A stretch of DNA of 64,000 nt from Syncephalis fuscata. Lineage: Eukaryota > Zoopagomycota > Zoopagomycetes > Zoopagales > Piptocephalidaceae. The stretch lies in NCBI GenBank assembly GCA_025786725.1, contig JAHLTZ010000022.1:248001-312000 (forward strand), read 5' to 3'. The translations under genes were made by a program, and so were the position numbers. Under the pieces are notes generated by a model. The model was not told the DNA's origin. It saw only the letters and a list, made by a program, of their open reading frames with translations, and did not search any database. Of the stretch, positions 22,211 through 34,720 are shown piece by piece. How positions within the stretch are numbered: the first letter of the stretch is position 1; each line of letters begins with the position of its first letter.

Positions 22211-24217
22211 TTTAAAATCTGAAGAAACACGAGAATAGACGGATAAAGAGCGAGTGACGTAGTTATGCAATAAAAAACACAAATGTGCTCAGCACGATCT
22301 ATTTATTTAAACATTATAAAACTGTTACTATTATTAGTAATGAGTCATATGACTGTTTACATTATCACGTGCACTAGCTTAGAATATGATACCTTTTACT
22401 GAGTAATATATGAGTGTCATATTGACCAAATTTGAGCAAATAGATATGTTCATTTTAATCATTTTAACTAATAGCAACATCTTTAAAAGCTATTGATGTA
22501 ATTTTCTTTATCTAGGTTTATAAATAAATCAAATTTAAATTACTGACTGTTGCTAGTAATTTATACAGAAAATACATCAAGTATAAGTTTACTCTAAGTT
22601 TCATGGCATGTAAATGATAGAAATAGCTACTTGTTGCTTGAGTAATAAATTCACTATTATAATGCGTTAAATATGTGATCTAAATATTCTACGGTGGCTA
22701 AACTAAAAAAAGATGGTTTTAAACAAAAAAAAGAACAAAAAATTATTGCCTGGCAGTTCTAGCTACACACAACAGCCTAATGTTAACTGTTGATGCTTTG
22801 TTAAACAGCAGACTATAAATATGCACACTGCCATTTGTATGATATTGTCATTGTTTGCAAATTACATATGTAATTCAATAAAATGTAGTAATATTTATTT
22901 TCAATTTCTAAGAAACAACGCGCGTTTAAATGCAGACTGGTAAGAATATAGCTGGATAATGTGCAGTCAACGACGGTCGTTACAGTATTGCCTCAAAACA
23001 AGCAATTTAATGATGAAATATCAACACAGTACAGTACCACAAGCACTAGCTATACGCCAGGAAAAGGTACTGTTAAGTGAGATTGTTCAAGTAGTAAAAT
23101 AGAGCAAAAAGAAGGCAATGGTGGAGAGATAGTGGCGCCTATAGCCACCATAGTCAACGTGCCGGCAGCTGTGTACATACAGTAGTAGTAACGACAGCAG
23201 AATGCACCGTTGTATTGGTGCTGAAGACTTACTTAGTGACTATACTAGCAGTACGGTTTGCTGCTATTGCTACTGTATGTGTAAAGCAGCTTTACATGAC
23301 TGTGGTGACTATATGTTGTCAAACCCGTTTTATACTTTGGTTTGCCATAGATCGCCATTGCAGATAATTTTAAAAACAGTGGTAGGCTGCATTTCAAGTA
23401 TAGTCGCTGAAGATTTGTTCAGCACCAATACAACAATGCGATCTGCAATTGTGCTCAATAGCAAAACAAAGCATACAACAAGATTCTACAGCATATGCTC
23501 AACATAACATATAAACAAGCCAGAAATGTACATACCGTGTCAAATAAGCTGCAATATTAATTGGAGTAATGAAGGTGATTTGTAAAAAAGTCAGATTACA
23601 AAAGAGTAATGCAAGTACATAGTATAGAAAGTGTGTGTACATAACTATTAATCAGTCAACTACTGACACTATCTAATTAGTATATATGGAGTGTACAAGT
23701 ATATGCAAATGGATATATGCTATCAAGTGTGAGGAAAGAGAAAGGGAAATGTGATGGCGTAGATTGTAAGATGTGAGCCTGTCAGTCAATATTTATAAAC
23801 AGCCGAGTTTAATTCATTAATAAATGGAGTGTAAATAATAAAAGTCAATCTACCCAACATGTTGGTACATCATAGAACAGATTAATAGTAATGAATAAAT
23901 GCATCAAGAATAAAAGTCATTTGACACCGAAACTACTCATTATTATAAACATATATTCAGTATAATAGTAAATGTATTAAAAGAATAAAAGTCATTTGGC
24001 ACAAATGATCAATAAAGTATAAAGTATAGCATTTTTAACACATTATAAAAAGCAAAGTAATAGTTTATCAATCTAAATAAACAAATATACATGTTAAAAA
24101 AGAAAGATAATTCCAAATGTAATTTATTAGCTTAACTACTTGGAATAGCAAGTATGTTATTGAAGAAAAGAAAGAAAGTTACATATGTATTGTTTAGCTG
24201 CATGTGCAACTTGATAA
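22211..24217. other. 2-kb intergenic region with a diverged dispersed-repeat trace
   Basis: Holds the 5' flank of the F-box-like gene and the 3' flank of the ABC transporter. A Cys-rich open frame at 23202-23507 (+) has no signal peptide, domain or splice context and is probably chance. From about 23700 to 24010 the sequence resembles the tail of the dispersed repeat (AATAAAAGTCATTTGACACC occurs, followed by a tandem partner), but it is diverged. Confidence 0.45.
23700..24010 (+). repeat. Diverged copy (D) of the dispersed repeat tail
   Basis: Contains AATAAAAGTCATTTGACACC followed by ACTCATTATTATAAACATATATTCAGTATAATAG, given here in parts: ACTACTCATTATTATAAAC and ATATATTCAGTATAATAG. These are the same elements that end copies A and C. 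A second AATAAAAGTCATTTGGCAC starts about 70 nt later, so the tail is itself a tandem. Divergence is clearly greater than between A, B and C. Confidence 0.55.
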
Positions 24218-27200
24218 TCAATTACGAGTCAAGTTCCTTTTTGCGCTCCAACGATTGCTTTTGCACAAGAGCATAGTAAGACCCTTGTTGCGAAGCAAGT
24301 CGTTATGTTTGCCGTGTTCAAGAATACGGCCATTTTTGAATACATAAATGATATCGGCATCTTGAATGGTCGACAAACGATGAGCAATACTAATGGTGGT
24401 ACGACCAACTGCGGCACGGTCCAATGCTTCTTGGACCACCTTCTCGGATTCAGTATCAAGAGCGGATGTTGCTTCATCAAGTAGCAATAAGCGTGGGTTG
24501 CGAATAATAGCACGCGCAATAGCAACACGCTGCTTCTGGCCACCAGACAATTGCGAGCCACGCTCGCCAACACCAGTGTCAAAACCATCAGGCAGCGACA
24601 TAACAAAGTCGTAAATGTTAGCATCACGTGCCGCTTGGTGAACATCCTCAATCGTGGCATCCGGTTTGCCATAAGAAATATTTTCGGCAATCGACATGTC
24701 GAACAATACTGGTTCTTGGCCGACCAGCGCAATTTCAGAACGCAATTCAGATAGTTGCCAGTCGCGTGTCTCAAGACCATCGATGGAGACGACGCCCTTT
24801 TCAGTATCGTAGAAGCGCTCAATTAAACCAACCATAGTTGATTTACCACAGCCAGATGAACCGACAAGGGCAATTGTCTTGCCTTGAGGGACCTTCAAGT
24901 CGATACCGCGCAACACCTTAACCGACTTACGTGCTGGGTAGCGGAAGTGAACAGAGTCGGCAGTAACTTCACCAGTAAAGTTGGTAACTGTCTTGCCATC
25001 GGGATTGGTTGGATCGATTTCAGAGACGCGATCAAGCAATTCAAAGATTTCCAACGCGGCAATCTTTGCCTTAGCAATATCAGGTGCAAAGCCAGAAGCT
25101 TGACTGACGGAAATAGCTGTAAAGATAACGCAGAACATAACCTTGAACGTCTTTTCAACATCATATTCACCACTAAGAACCAAACGGGAGCCATAGTAAA
25201 GAGCAACCGATTGAATGAAGAAAGAAAGACATTGCGAGGCACCAAAAGTAATCGAGGAGACAAGCGAGGAGCGAACAGACATTGTGTGTGGGCCTTCAAT
25301 GGCGCGGTTGTATAGTGCCATAAAGGTATCTTCACGACCAAGAGCGGCGACAGTACGGATGTTTTCAACGGCTTCGCAAGCAACGGACGCTGAGCTTTCG
25401 TAGGCCTTCTTTGTCTTCTTGTTAAGGTTGAACTGCATACGCACATTCAACATATTCGCAATAGCAAGTGATGGCACGCAAGCCAACACAACAAGAGTCA
25501 TCTTCCAGCCATACGAGAATGCAAGTGCCAAACCAACAACCATGGTCGTCGTAATTTGAACGAACGTACCAATAACACGACCGGCAATACCGTTAACCAT
25601 TTCAGCTTCAGTTGAAAGCTTCGCGCAAAGAATACCAGTGCTGTTAAGGCGGTCATCAAAGAAGCCCATTTCCTGTCGAAGCATTGCGGCAAAGGTAAAT
25701 CTACGAATACGATGGATAAGATGTTCACCGCTAATGATAAACAGGCCGATGCGGCAGAAGACGGCAAAGAAAGTGGCAATACCTAGAATAACAAACATAA
25801 GTGCCCAAAAGTCGGCATCCTTACGCATTTGTACAAGGTTTTGATTTGAAAGTGCTTTGAGCACTTCGGAAAAGATGATGGCAAAGGACGGCATAATAGC
25901 ACCATCGACCATTGAACCAACAAGTGCAGGAATAATGTAGCGCATTTCAGGCATATTAAGGCGAATAACACGGAGGAAAGGTGCCGACTGTTTGCTACGT
26001 TCTTCGCGGATACGCTGGCGTACCTCTTCAACATCCTTTTCAGACATAACAGTATCTTTTGTTTTGGCGTAGGTGAGCTGTTTAGTCAATGGCTGGTCGA
26101 CATCAAGTACCACGGCATCTGGATCAGTTGCACCTTCATCTTCTGAATCGTCAGCACCGCCAAGTGAAGGCTCTTGTGCGCGTTCGTTATCCTTTTCAGT
26201 GCGCAAACGCTGTGCCTGGACAAGGTTGGCGTAAAGGCCATTACGAGCAAGTAGTTCGTCGTGTTGGCCCACCTCGTAAATCTTACCACGATTCATTACG
26301 ACAATTTTATCGGCATCGCGAATTGTCGATAGACGATGGGCAATAACAATGGTGGTACGGCCAGCGGCAGCACGATCCAATGCATCTTGCACCAATTTCT
26401 CCGATTCAGTATCGAGAGCAGACGTGGCTTCATCAAGCAAAAGAATACGTGGATTACGTACGAGAGCACGAGCAATAGCAATACGTTGCTTCTGACCACC
26501 CGATAAAAGTGCACCCTTTTCACCAACAAGCGTGTCGTAACCTTTAGGCAAGGACATAATAAAGTCATGTACATTTGCATTGCGACAAGCTTGTTCGATT
26601 TCTTCTTGTGTCGGCTCTTTCTCGTGACCATCCGCATGAGCACAGCCCCATAGGATGTTTTCCTTGATAGTTGTTTGGAAAAGAACTGGCTCTTGGCCGA
26701 CAAGGCCAATATGTTGACGCAAATAGCGTAGATTAATGTCTTCAATTGGCGTGCCATCTAATTTAATTGTACCGCTTTCTGGAGAGTAGAATCGCTCCAA
26801 TAAAGAAACAATGGTGGATTTACCACTACCCGACGAGCCGACCAAAGCCACTGTTTGGCCAGATTGAATATCCAAACTATAGTTACGTAGAATTTGGACA
26901 TCTGGACGTGATGGATAAGAAAAGTTAACATCGCGGATTTCAATGTTGCCATTAATGTTTTCAGGACGTAGGCCACTCTCGGAGCGATAATCAATCTTGG
27001 AGTCACGGTCGATAACAGAGAAGATCTTGTAAGCAGCACCTTGCGCAGTTTGAACGGAACTCATTGGTGTTGCGGCCATACCAATGGTCATTGTACCAAT
27101 AATGAGCGCGAAAAATACGTTCAATACTTGTTGCACATCCATCTCTTTATCTGCAATCTGCTTTGAACCAAACCAGAAGCCCAAGCCGTATGAGAAGAAA

Positions 27201-28456
27201 AGCACGCCCAACATTGTACCAACTGATAGACCGACGGCAAAGCCTTTCTTTTTGCCCTTCTCCAATGCCATATCGAGCTTGGATTCGTAGCGACGCACTT
27301 CACGTTCCTGTGCACCAAATGCAGATACTGTTTTGATACCAGAGAGTACTTCTTCAGCCACGGAACCAGCTTTAGCATAGGCATTCTGACCGCCTGTAAC
27401 AGCAGCGGTAACAATGCGACCCATAATAGCACCAGCAGTGGCAAGTACTGGGAAGACACACAGTAATACGAGAGCCATCTTCCATCCTTTAACAAAAGCA
27501 ATAATAAAACCAGCCAAAAAGGTGCAGACCGATTGAATAATAATGCCAACCTTTTCTGAAACGCCTTCTTGGACCAAATTGACATCACCAGTAATACGTG
27601 AGGTCAAGTCACCAGTGGGCGTAGCGTCAAACCAAGAGATTTCCTGGCGAATGATGCTGGCAAAGTAGCGACGACGTAGCTCGGATGTTTGATTTTCACC
27701 AGAAAGCATCCACATCGATTGCTGTAGATAGGCAACGACAAAAGTAACAACACCAAGGATAACAAAGTAGATAACAAATTTCTTAACATCATGATCGAAG
27801 ACATCACGTTGTTCAGCAGTAGTATTACCACCTTGTATAGCTGATTGGCCACCATAAATAGTAAACGTGGCCATAAGACTTGAGAAAATGATTGTCATGA
27901 TCGGCGTAGAAACACCAAGTGCCACAGAAGCGAGCGATGCCACTAAAATGTAGAATTTATCAAGTGCCGTTGCAAAACGAAACAGTTGGAAAAAGGTAAC
28001 TTTGCCATAAGCATCGGCCTTATTACCATTCTTGCCGTCTTCTTCTTCTTCTTCTTCATTATCAAGATTGGGCTTGCCACGACCACGTAGACGATCAAAA
28101 AAGCCACGTTTGGCTTGTTCTTCTTCACGCTTTTTACGGCGCTCCTCACGAAGACGGCGAGCTTCGCGTACTTCGGCCATCTTAATAGCAGTAGCCTGAT
28201 CTTCTGTAAGCATGGCAGAGCCGGTGGATTTGGCTGTAGCCGTCTTTTTCAAATCCTTGACTGGCAGCTCGTGCTTTACATCTTCTGTTGAGGACCGGGC
28301 ATCTTCAGTGCTATCACTATAGTCGCCATTGTTGCCACCACTAACGTAATGGGTATCGGTAATTTCCTCAACGACTTCTTCGGATACAACAACACGACGT
28401 GGGTCGGTTGAAGTAGGCGTAGGGTCGATATTATTACTATTACTATTATCTGACAT
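24218..28456 (-). CDS. ABC transporter, full-length ABCB/P-glycoprotein (MDR) type
   Basis: ATP-driven exporter of the ABCB family; the plasma membrane is likely. Single exon, about 1412 aa, with layout TMD-NBD-TMD-NBD. The N-terminal about 160 residues are charged and cytosolic. TMD1 spans roughly 165-480 (FFQLFRFATALDKFYILVAS onward). NBD1 has Walker A GSSGSGKST, signature LSGGQKQR and Walker B ILLLDEATSALD. An acidic linker (DDSEDEGATDPD) precedes TMD2. NBD2 has GSSGCGKST, LSGGQKQR and LLLLDEATSALD. Both sites look catalytically intact. The last about 20 residues are out of frame: restoring one T in GGTCTTACT near 24281 gives the usual ending GLYYALVQKQ and a stop at 24222. The substrate cannot be told from sequence. 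Confidence 0.95.
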   Translation of the reverse strand: MSDNSNSNNIDPTPTSTDPRRVVVSEEVVEEITDTHYVSGGNNGDYSDSTEDARSSTEDVKHELPVKDLKKTATAKSTGSAMLTEDQATAIKMAEVREARRLREERRKKREEEQAKRGFFDRLRGRGKPNLDNEEEEEEDGKNGNKADAYGKVTFFQLFRFATALDKFYILVASLASVALGVSTPIMTIIFSSLMATFTIYGGQSAIQGGNTTAEQRDVFDHDVKKFVIYFVILGVVTFVVAYLQQSMWMLSGENQTSELRRRYFASIIRQEISWFDATPTGDLTSRITGDVNLVQEGVSEKVGIIIQSVCTFLAGFIIAFVKGWKMALVLLCVFPVLATAGAIMGRIVTAAVTGGQNAYAKAGSVAEEVLSGIKTVSAFGAQEREVRRYESKLDMALEKGKKKGFAVGLSVGTMLGVLFFSYGLGFWFGSKQIADKEMDVQQVLNVFFALIIGTMTIGMAATPMSSVQTAQGAAYKIFSVIDRDSKIDYRSESGLRPENINGNIEIRDVNFSYPSRPDVQILRNYSLDIQSGQTVALVGSSGSGKSTIVSLLERFYSPESGTIKLDGTPIEDINLRYLRQHIGLVGQEPVLFQTTIKENILWGCAHADGHEKEPTQEEIEQACRNANVHDFIMSLPKGYDTLVGEKGALLSGGQKQRIAIARALVRNPRILLLDEATSALDTESEKLVQDALDRAAAGRTTIVIAHRLSTIRDADKIVVMNRGKIYEVGQHDELLARNGLYANLVQAQRLRTEKDNERAQEPSLGGADDSEDEGATDPDAVVLDVDQPLTKQLTYAKTKDTVMSEKDVEEVRQRIREERSKQSAPFLRVIRLNMPEMRYIIPALVGSMVDGAIMPSFAIIFSEVLKALSNQNLVQMRKDADFWALMFVILGIATFFAVFCRIGLFIISGEHLIHRIRRFTFAAMLRQEMGFFDDRLNSTGILCAKLSTEAEMVNGIAGRVIGTFVQITTTMVVGLALAFSYGWKMTLVVLACVPSLAIANMLNVRMQFNLNKKTKKAYESSASVACEAVENIRTVAALGREDTFMALYNRAIEGPHTMSVRSSLVSSITFGASQCLSFFIQSVALYYGSRLVLSGEYDVEKTFKVMFCVIFTAISVSQASGFAPDIAKAKIAALEIFELLDRVSEIDPTNPDGKTVTNFTGEVTADSVHFRYPARKSVKVLRGIDLKVPQGKTIALVGSSGCGKSTMVGLIERFYDTEKGVVSIDGLETRDWQLSELRSEIALVGQEPVLFDMSIAENISYGKPDATIEDVHQAARDANIYDFVMSLPDGFDTGVGERGSQLSGGQKQRVAIARAIIRNPRLLLLDEATSALDTESEKVVQEALDRAAVGRTTISIAHRLSTIQDADIIYVFKNGRILEHGKHNDLLRNKGLTMLLCKSNRWSAKRNLTRN

Positions 28457-31196
28457 CGTAGCTTGTCGATAGGAAAAGCGACAAAAAGACTGTTAGTCGG
28501 AAAAAACTTTGGGAAGCCAAGCAAATAAGTATGACTTGGATCCTGAGAATAAAGAACTAATGCACTGTGCTCCGTTTAAAAATAAAGACAGGGTTTAAGA
28601 TAGCGGCAGGAATAAAAACAGTACTATGATCAAGTTGTATGAAGATAGTAAATAATAATATATAATAATAATAAAGCAAAATGTGTTGCTAATTAAAAGA
28701 AAAATCAAAACACGGCTTGAACGTGGTTTTTTAGCTGTAGAAAGAGTAGGTAAAATGAAAGAAGCGACAATGCAATAGGCAAATGTCACAATAAAAAATG
28801 GCGTGAGCCGTTTTGTGGTCTACTACTGGTGTAAAGACAAGCAGTAGTACCAAGAATGGTAGTGGTAATAGTGAAAAAACGGGAACAAATAGGAACCAGT
28901 AAAAAGAAAGCTTTAGGAAAATACGTGAGACAGGCAGGCAGACAGGCAGAGAGTGATGGAGATGAATAGGAATAAAACACACACACTAAAAATGCACTGG
29001 TACAATAATGTTGCTGCTTGCTATGTTGCTTGTTTGGTGATTTGTACATTCGGCATTGTTCAAAACTCGAGTCTTTTTAAACAAATTTGTCCTCGGCAAT
29101 TGAAATGTGGTTGCACATAACCGCGTAATCCATGCACGCTGAGTGAAAATAAAGCCAAGACTCGTTGGCGCGGTTTTAGAAAGCAATAGCGTATCATTGT
29201 CATCCTTTACGGCGATAATCGTCGTATTCCGAATACCGACTCCATCGCCGACAATTATTCTTAGCAAGGAAGGAAAATTTGGTGAATTTGTCTTTGTTAC
29301 CACAGTGTGGAGATGACAGATTGAGTCGTGATTTCATTATGGATGTGGCTCATTCCCATACTTGCTATGTGTGGGCGTGGCTGTATAAAACTAGTAATTT
29401 GTCCGTTTCCCCGTTTGGGTCGGAATGGTATCGGAAAAATTAAAACAATAAATCCACCAATCAATAATCTTGCTACGTGACTTGTAGTTTACATTACAGT
29501 TCAGGTGTCTATTTGTACACGTACACACACACACACATCTACACCCACACGACCAAGCTATAGTACCATTGCTGCTACTTGGATAAGCTCGTTCGCCGTA
29601 ATGTTTATGCAATAGCGTACGCACACGCGCACACACGCACACACGTTCGTACATCGGACATCTTACCGGAAATATCACGTTATAGGGCCCAATAATCTAA
29701 TTGCAACCATAACTAAATTACAAGCCGGAAAATAGCACTGATATTTATCCGCTCTAAAATTAAGTGTTGCATATCTACTTGATTGGCTAGTGATAGCAGA
29801 TGTATAGGATTTGGGACTCCCTTTTTTGTTATAATTGCTTTTAGCTTATCGCCTAGCATCTTCGCCAAAAATGTTCATTGTTAGATACATATTGAGTCAT
29901 CACGATTGTCACAACTGCCAAAATACACGCAACATTTACTGAAACTGTTGTGAAATTGAAACCTGAGTCATTTATGCTCATGTGTTGCTTTACAGTAGCT
30001 GTAGCAATCATTGTAGACATAGTGTGAATAACATGTCAATGCCGAGAAAAGTGCATATTGTAACATAATATGATGTAACTTTATTGTAAAGCTATGCCTA
30101 GACACTTATCATGCTGACTCAAAATCGAATGTTCTATTAAATGTCTATAGCAAATAAAATACCGATTTAATATGGCACGGGTAATAAGATAGGAATTAAT
30201 GATTGGTCTTTATTGTTAGCAACTTAAACAATCAATCCAACTGATACAGCGCAAAATGCGAATAAATTGCTGTGGTCCTTGACATAACAAGAGTCATCGT
30301 TGTATCAAATTGTTTTACATTTTATAGTTTTTTTTGCCATTTCATCATGACTCGATGTCATAAATGAATTAATGATCAACTATCCAACATTATTAAGACA
30401 ATTAAATGAGGAAATGGTGATTATATGTTATTTAGTAGTAAAATTAATATGGTTTATTATATAGATATTTATATTTAAAAAGTTATACCAAGAATTAGGT
30501 CAGTACTACCAATAACAGTAAGGAATTGGGAAAAACGGAATAATTTATATTAGCTTATTTGGTAATAGCATAATCATTTGCTTCATTTTATTTAGTGGTT
30601 ACATAGATATCATAACAGTATCAATGACTTAATATGTATGTGTGATAGACATACATGTAACATTTATATTCTTTGTTACATAGCTTGATGAGTTGCTGCA
30701 AATGAATGCATCGCCTTTATAAACCAATGCTGGTGATGTATTTGTTATTACTTAGATTGATTAGCTTTGTTCTAATATGTTTATGCACGTTGGACAACGC
30801 ACAACATTAATGCAACGCAATTAATTCAGTAAACTAACACTTTATACAGATATCTACAGTTATACGTAAAATGTTTTTTCTCACTGAATTTTTAAAATAT
30901 ACTGATTTATACGTGTGTACTTAATTTGATGTTATATCTATTATTATACAAATCAACAATGCAATGGATTACAGTTGTATTACATTCAAGCATATTACGT
31001 TCATGTCGTTCAATATTTATAATTTTAAATAACACAGCTTTATAACCGACGAAGAATTGACTTTACAATAAGCATTGCTTGTAGTGTAATGTTAAACTGC
31101 ATAATGGCAATGAATGCATATCAACCGGTAATTATTTAAAAACTAAATAATTCCCAGCACTTTTAAAATGCAACTCTGCAAAACTAAATCATAAGC
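28457..31196. other. 2.7-kb intergenic region
   Basis: 5' flank of the ABC transporter, then AT-rich sequence. (CA)n tracts lie at about 29518-29540 and 29620-29645. A TTATTATTATTA-type tract lies near 28655-28670. Several minus-strand open frames (28595-29678) are low-complexity shadows of the dinucleotide tracts. No tRNA-like cloverleaf or conserved coding sequence was found. Confidence 0.45.
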
Positions 31197-32590
31197 CAAT
31201 AAACGATTGACAATTTAAATCGACTAGTTTAGTTTTATAGAAATCTATGCTAAAAAACAAGTCATTGCAGACATACTAACCTAGACCGAATTTGACAGAA
31301 ATTAACTGATGCTGATGCAGCTAAAACAACAGTGTTAAATAAAATGAAACGCAATGAAGCAAAAGGCATTGTATACGACATCTGATAAAGCCGTAATATG
31401 CGTGTGTTAATTACTTTTAACATAAACTAGTAATTGTTAAGCATTAAATGATACTTTAGTATTGATATAGTTTATAATGCCAATTATTTTTACTGACAAA
31501 TGCTTACAATTATACACCGGATTTTAAATGTAATTACACAACCGCTAAACAAATTAACTATTGCAATCGTTGTTTTAAGTACTTATTACAATAGGCAACC
31601 GATATTCTATACTGTTACGATAATAGAAAACAAAATAGCCTTTATTCGTTGGCTATTAATAATATTGTAGATATTTACAAGACAAATGGAGATTTACAAT
31701 CTCAATTAAACAGTTTTAACTTTGTAAATAACGAATAGAACTAGAGACGGATAAATAGTACTTTGAATAAGATGTGATAAGTATAGAATATGCTGACGTA
31801 CAATGATAAAATATAGAAGAGAAGGGAGATGAGTGAATGGGTTAAAGTTGAAGAAATAAGCATGATATAAACAGCAATACTGTGAATCATTTAATCACCA
31901 CCAGTATAATACCACCAAACTGTTATGGGCAATAGTATTTTGTAAAAATAGCTGTTGGTAAAGTATAATGGCCTTGTAATAAAAAAGCCTCAATAGCGTA
32001 TAAATGATGTCGCCATTGTTTCATTAATGGCATAAGCAAATATAGAATTGTATTGGTATGGTAGACAGAATAGATAGTATGAATGTGATGATTATATGAT
32101 ATTGTTTATTAGGTATTAGTTATATTATTAATATGCATTGTCCCTGCGTTAAAACCTTTTTACTTGAATTATGACAACGTCAATAAAGCAACAGTACTAT
32201 AATATACTTTCAAATCTATACAATATAGTAACATTTGAACAAAAGCCAAATAGTCAGAGATAAAAACAGCAATTATTTTATTTATCGGTGCTATTGTTGA
32301 ATAACTAACAATAGAATGCATATTCAATATGTAAATACCGTCAAGTGCAAAGAAAAAGAAAGGGAGATGTAATAATGTAGATTGTATGTTGTTGTTAATA
32401 TGAGTGAATTAATACAATGTGAAATAAAAGCATCATTAATGTGAATAAAAAGTACGTCATTTGACACCAAACTACTCATTATCATAAAACATATATTCAG
32501 TATAATAGCAAGTATGTTAAAAGATCAATTAAAAAAATAAAAGTCATTTGACTTCAAAAATTGCTTATTATCATAGAACATGTCCATCAG
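31197..32590 (+). repeat. Dispersed repeat, copy A (1.39 kb)
   Basis: Begins CAATAAACGATTGACAATTT and is nearly identical, in the same orientation, to 53072-54460. The part from about 31757 to 32492 is also present at 43535-44275. It has no long open frame or terminal inverted repeats and ends in short tandem AATAAAAGTCATTTGAC units. It abuts the 3' end of the AEC transporter gene. Identity by eye is well above 98 percent, so the copies are recent. Confidence 0.9.
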
Positions 32591-32774
32591 TTTCAATAGT
32601 AGCTGTAATAGTTAATTTATTAAATTTAATAATGATTTGATACCAAAAAATGTAATGATAAAACAAGTTCATCATTTACTAGCGACCATGTTTATAGATC
32701 ACTTAGTATTCAAAATAAAAGTAGTTTTGTTGACAAAAAAAAGCCTTTCAGCTTCCTATATACTGGTGATGGTA

Positions 32775-34720
32775 TCAAACGGCATGCTTGCTAGCTAGCC
32801 ACAAAAATGTGACGCACCAACACACCATGGAGCAACCGCTCAGCAGATACTCCCACATTAAAACACGGCCCATAGGACGTTCGAAATGGCCGTTAGCCTG
32901 GCAGACAGTCATTAAATTAATAGCTGTGGGACAGGCACCAATGAGCAATACAGTAAATAGGAACATTGGGTCATCGCGCAGACCACCGGCAAACGGCAAA
33001 GTAACCCAAACAATAGCTAGAGAAATGGCCGGCAAGAGGAAAAGTCGTGAAAAAATCACAAACGGTACTACATGACGATAGGATGGATAGCTACGACGAA
33101 GTGGAATGCCATTGCTAGGCAGCAGACTCGTTTCAAATGTATCGTTTTCTTCAGCTGGTCGATGCTGTGCCAGTGTTGTCAACTGGGCACCTAAACAAAC
33201 AAGGATTACTGGTACAGCTGCCTCACCACAACTACGAATGGCAGAGAACAGTGTTGCGTGCAATAAACCATCGGATTCGATCAGTAGATCGCGTAGCGGA
33301 GAAAGGGCAACAAGAAGGCCAAGTAATGCGGCAAGGAAAGGTGCTGTAAGTACTGGTTTAAGATAATGATGAATCGGTTTGAGTACACGACGCAAGCGAC
33401 GGCCCATTCGGCGTAGTGCTCGTCCAGGATGAATAGATGGGCGTCGTTGATGCGATCGTCGTCGCGATCTACGTACAAGTAGACCACGTGTTTCCGAATG
33501 AACCTGGGGTGGTGTATACAGGCTATCCGAGTCGCTACCGCGCGAATCACTGTGAAGATTTAGTGGTGGTGGACGGTGCGAACGACGAATTGATCCAGAG
33601 CAAGGCGAAAACCGACCAGGACTTATTGGAGAAGTTGCAACAGCATCACATTCCACATCTGAATTATCAACTGGAGTTGGTGCTTCAGAGTTAAAGGTTG
33701 AATTTGGCAATGACGTACCATAATCACGATACCGTCTCGATCCGCTTCGACCTGATGCTGGAGACTCGCTATCTGTACGGTCAGGGGTGCTTTCGTCAGA
33801 TAGTATTAGAATCAGCTTATCCGTGTCAAGTGCTGCACTATTTGGTGCACTCCGTGTTTTAGAGGCAGGTGCCAAGGCCGCAGGACGACCGGGGTGCAAG
33901 AGACTTTGACGCTCATTAGCATTGTCTCCAGAATTGGCACAGTCATCATGATGTGTTATATGTAGCGAAATGTTACTTTGATTGCTTTCATACGATGGAT
34001 AGCGTGAAAGCTTGCCTGGTTTTGTAAGATATTGTGCAGAATAAATGGTTGATCTATTAGAGTTAAATTGCTGCCAGGAGGTGTATTATGATTAGTTGCC
34101 GTAGTAATGGCAGATTCATTAGTTGGCGGTGCTGTATTTAAAGTTGAACCTGATGCAGGCGATGAAACGACAGTGTCAGTGGGTGCATCCAGGTCAGAGC
34201 TAAGTAAGTGTGCACCATAGCTCCATCGAACAACATTGCCAAGAATCGAATAAAATACGATATAAGCAATGCCTCGGGCAGCAATCAAACTGTTTTTGTC
34301 ATCTTCATGCCAGCGTAACCATGCTATGGCACCACTCATGGTCAGGCTTTCTATAAGGCCTATAGGCAGTGAATTTGTATTTGAAAACATCAAAGTCGAA
34401 ATCACAAAGCGTGTTTGAGCCACTGTTAAGCCAAGTGGACGAACGGCTGCCTTTGCCAATAGCCAAGCTGCCGAAGAAAATAGTATAAAGTAGATGGGTA
34501 ATGGCCATAGCTGAATAAAGTTGTCTCTATTGACACTGGCCGCTGTATTTGCGAATAGCAAGCATGGTGTAAAAAACTTGACTGATAAGACTGATAAGCC
34601 TTTTTGCAAAGGCTGACTCAAATAGCCTTTACGAGCTAGGATGTGTCCAAAAGAGCAGATAACGGCTACTTGGGCGATAGCCTGTAGCGCAGCAAATGCT
34701 AGCGTAGCGAAAACCGACAT
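32775..34720 (-). CDS. Auxin-efflux-carrier (AEC)-like membrane transporter, one apparent frameshift
   Basis: Membrane transport protein of the AEC/PIN-like family found in fungi (ECM3 relatives), about 648 aa. The N-terminal half (start 34720, MSVFATLAFAALQAIAQVAV) holds about five membrane segments and family motifs (GHILARKGYLS, LSVKFFTPCLLF, FSNTNSLPIGLIESL). A long Ser/Pro/Arg-rich loop separates it from the C-terminal half (PVLTAPFLAALLGLLVALSP, then ACPTAINLMTVCQ). The frame breaks near 34026 in an AAAA run; one added A joins both halves without loss. The substrate is unknown. The loop carries RR-rich segments that may be phosphorylated, which is inference. Confidence 0.8.

Noticed and set aside
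23202-23507. 101-codon Cys-containing open frame
   Set aside because: No signal peptide, domain, splice context or paralogue. Random AT-rich sequence readily gives frames of this length.
24229-28149. Many overlapping open frames on both strands across the ABC transporter
   Set aside because: Shadow frames of a long, biased coding sequence. None has independent motifs, except that the -1 frame at the very C-terminus carries the true ending after the one-base deletion.
28595-29678. Minus-strand open frames upstream of the ABC gene
   Set aside because: They consist of translated CA/TTA repeats and pyrimidine tracts with no family signal.
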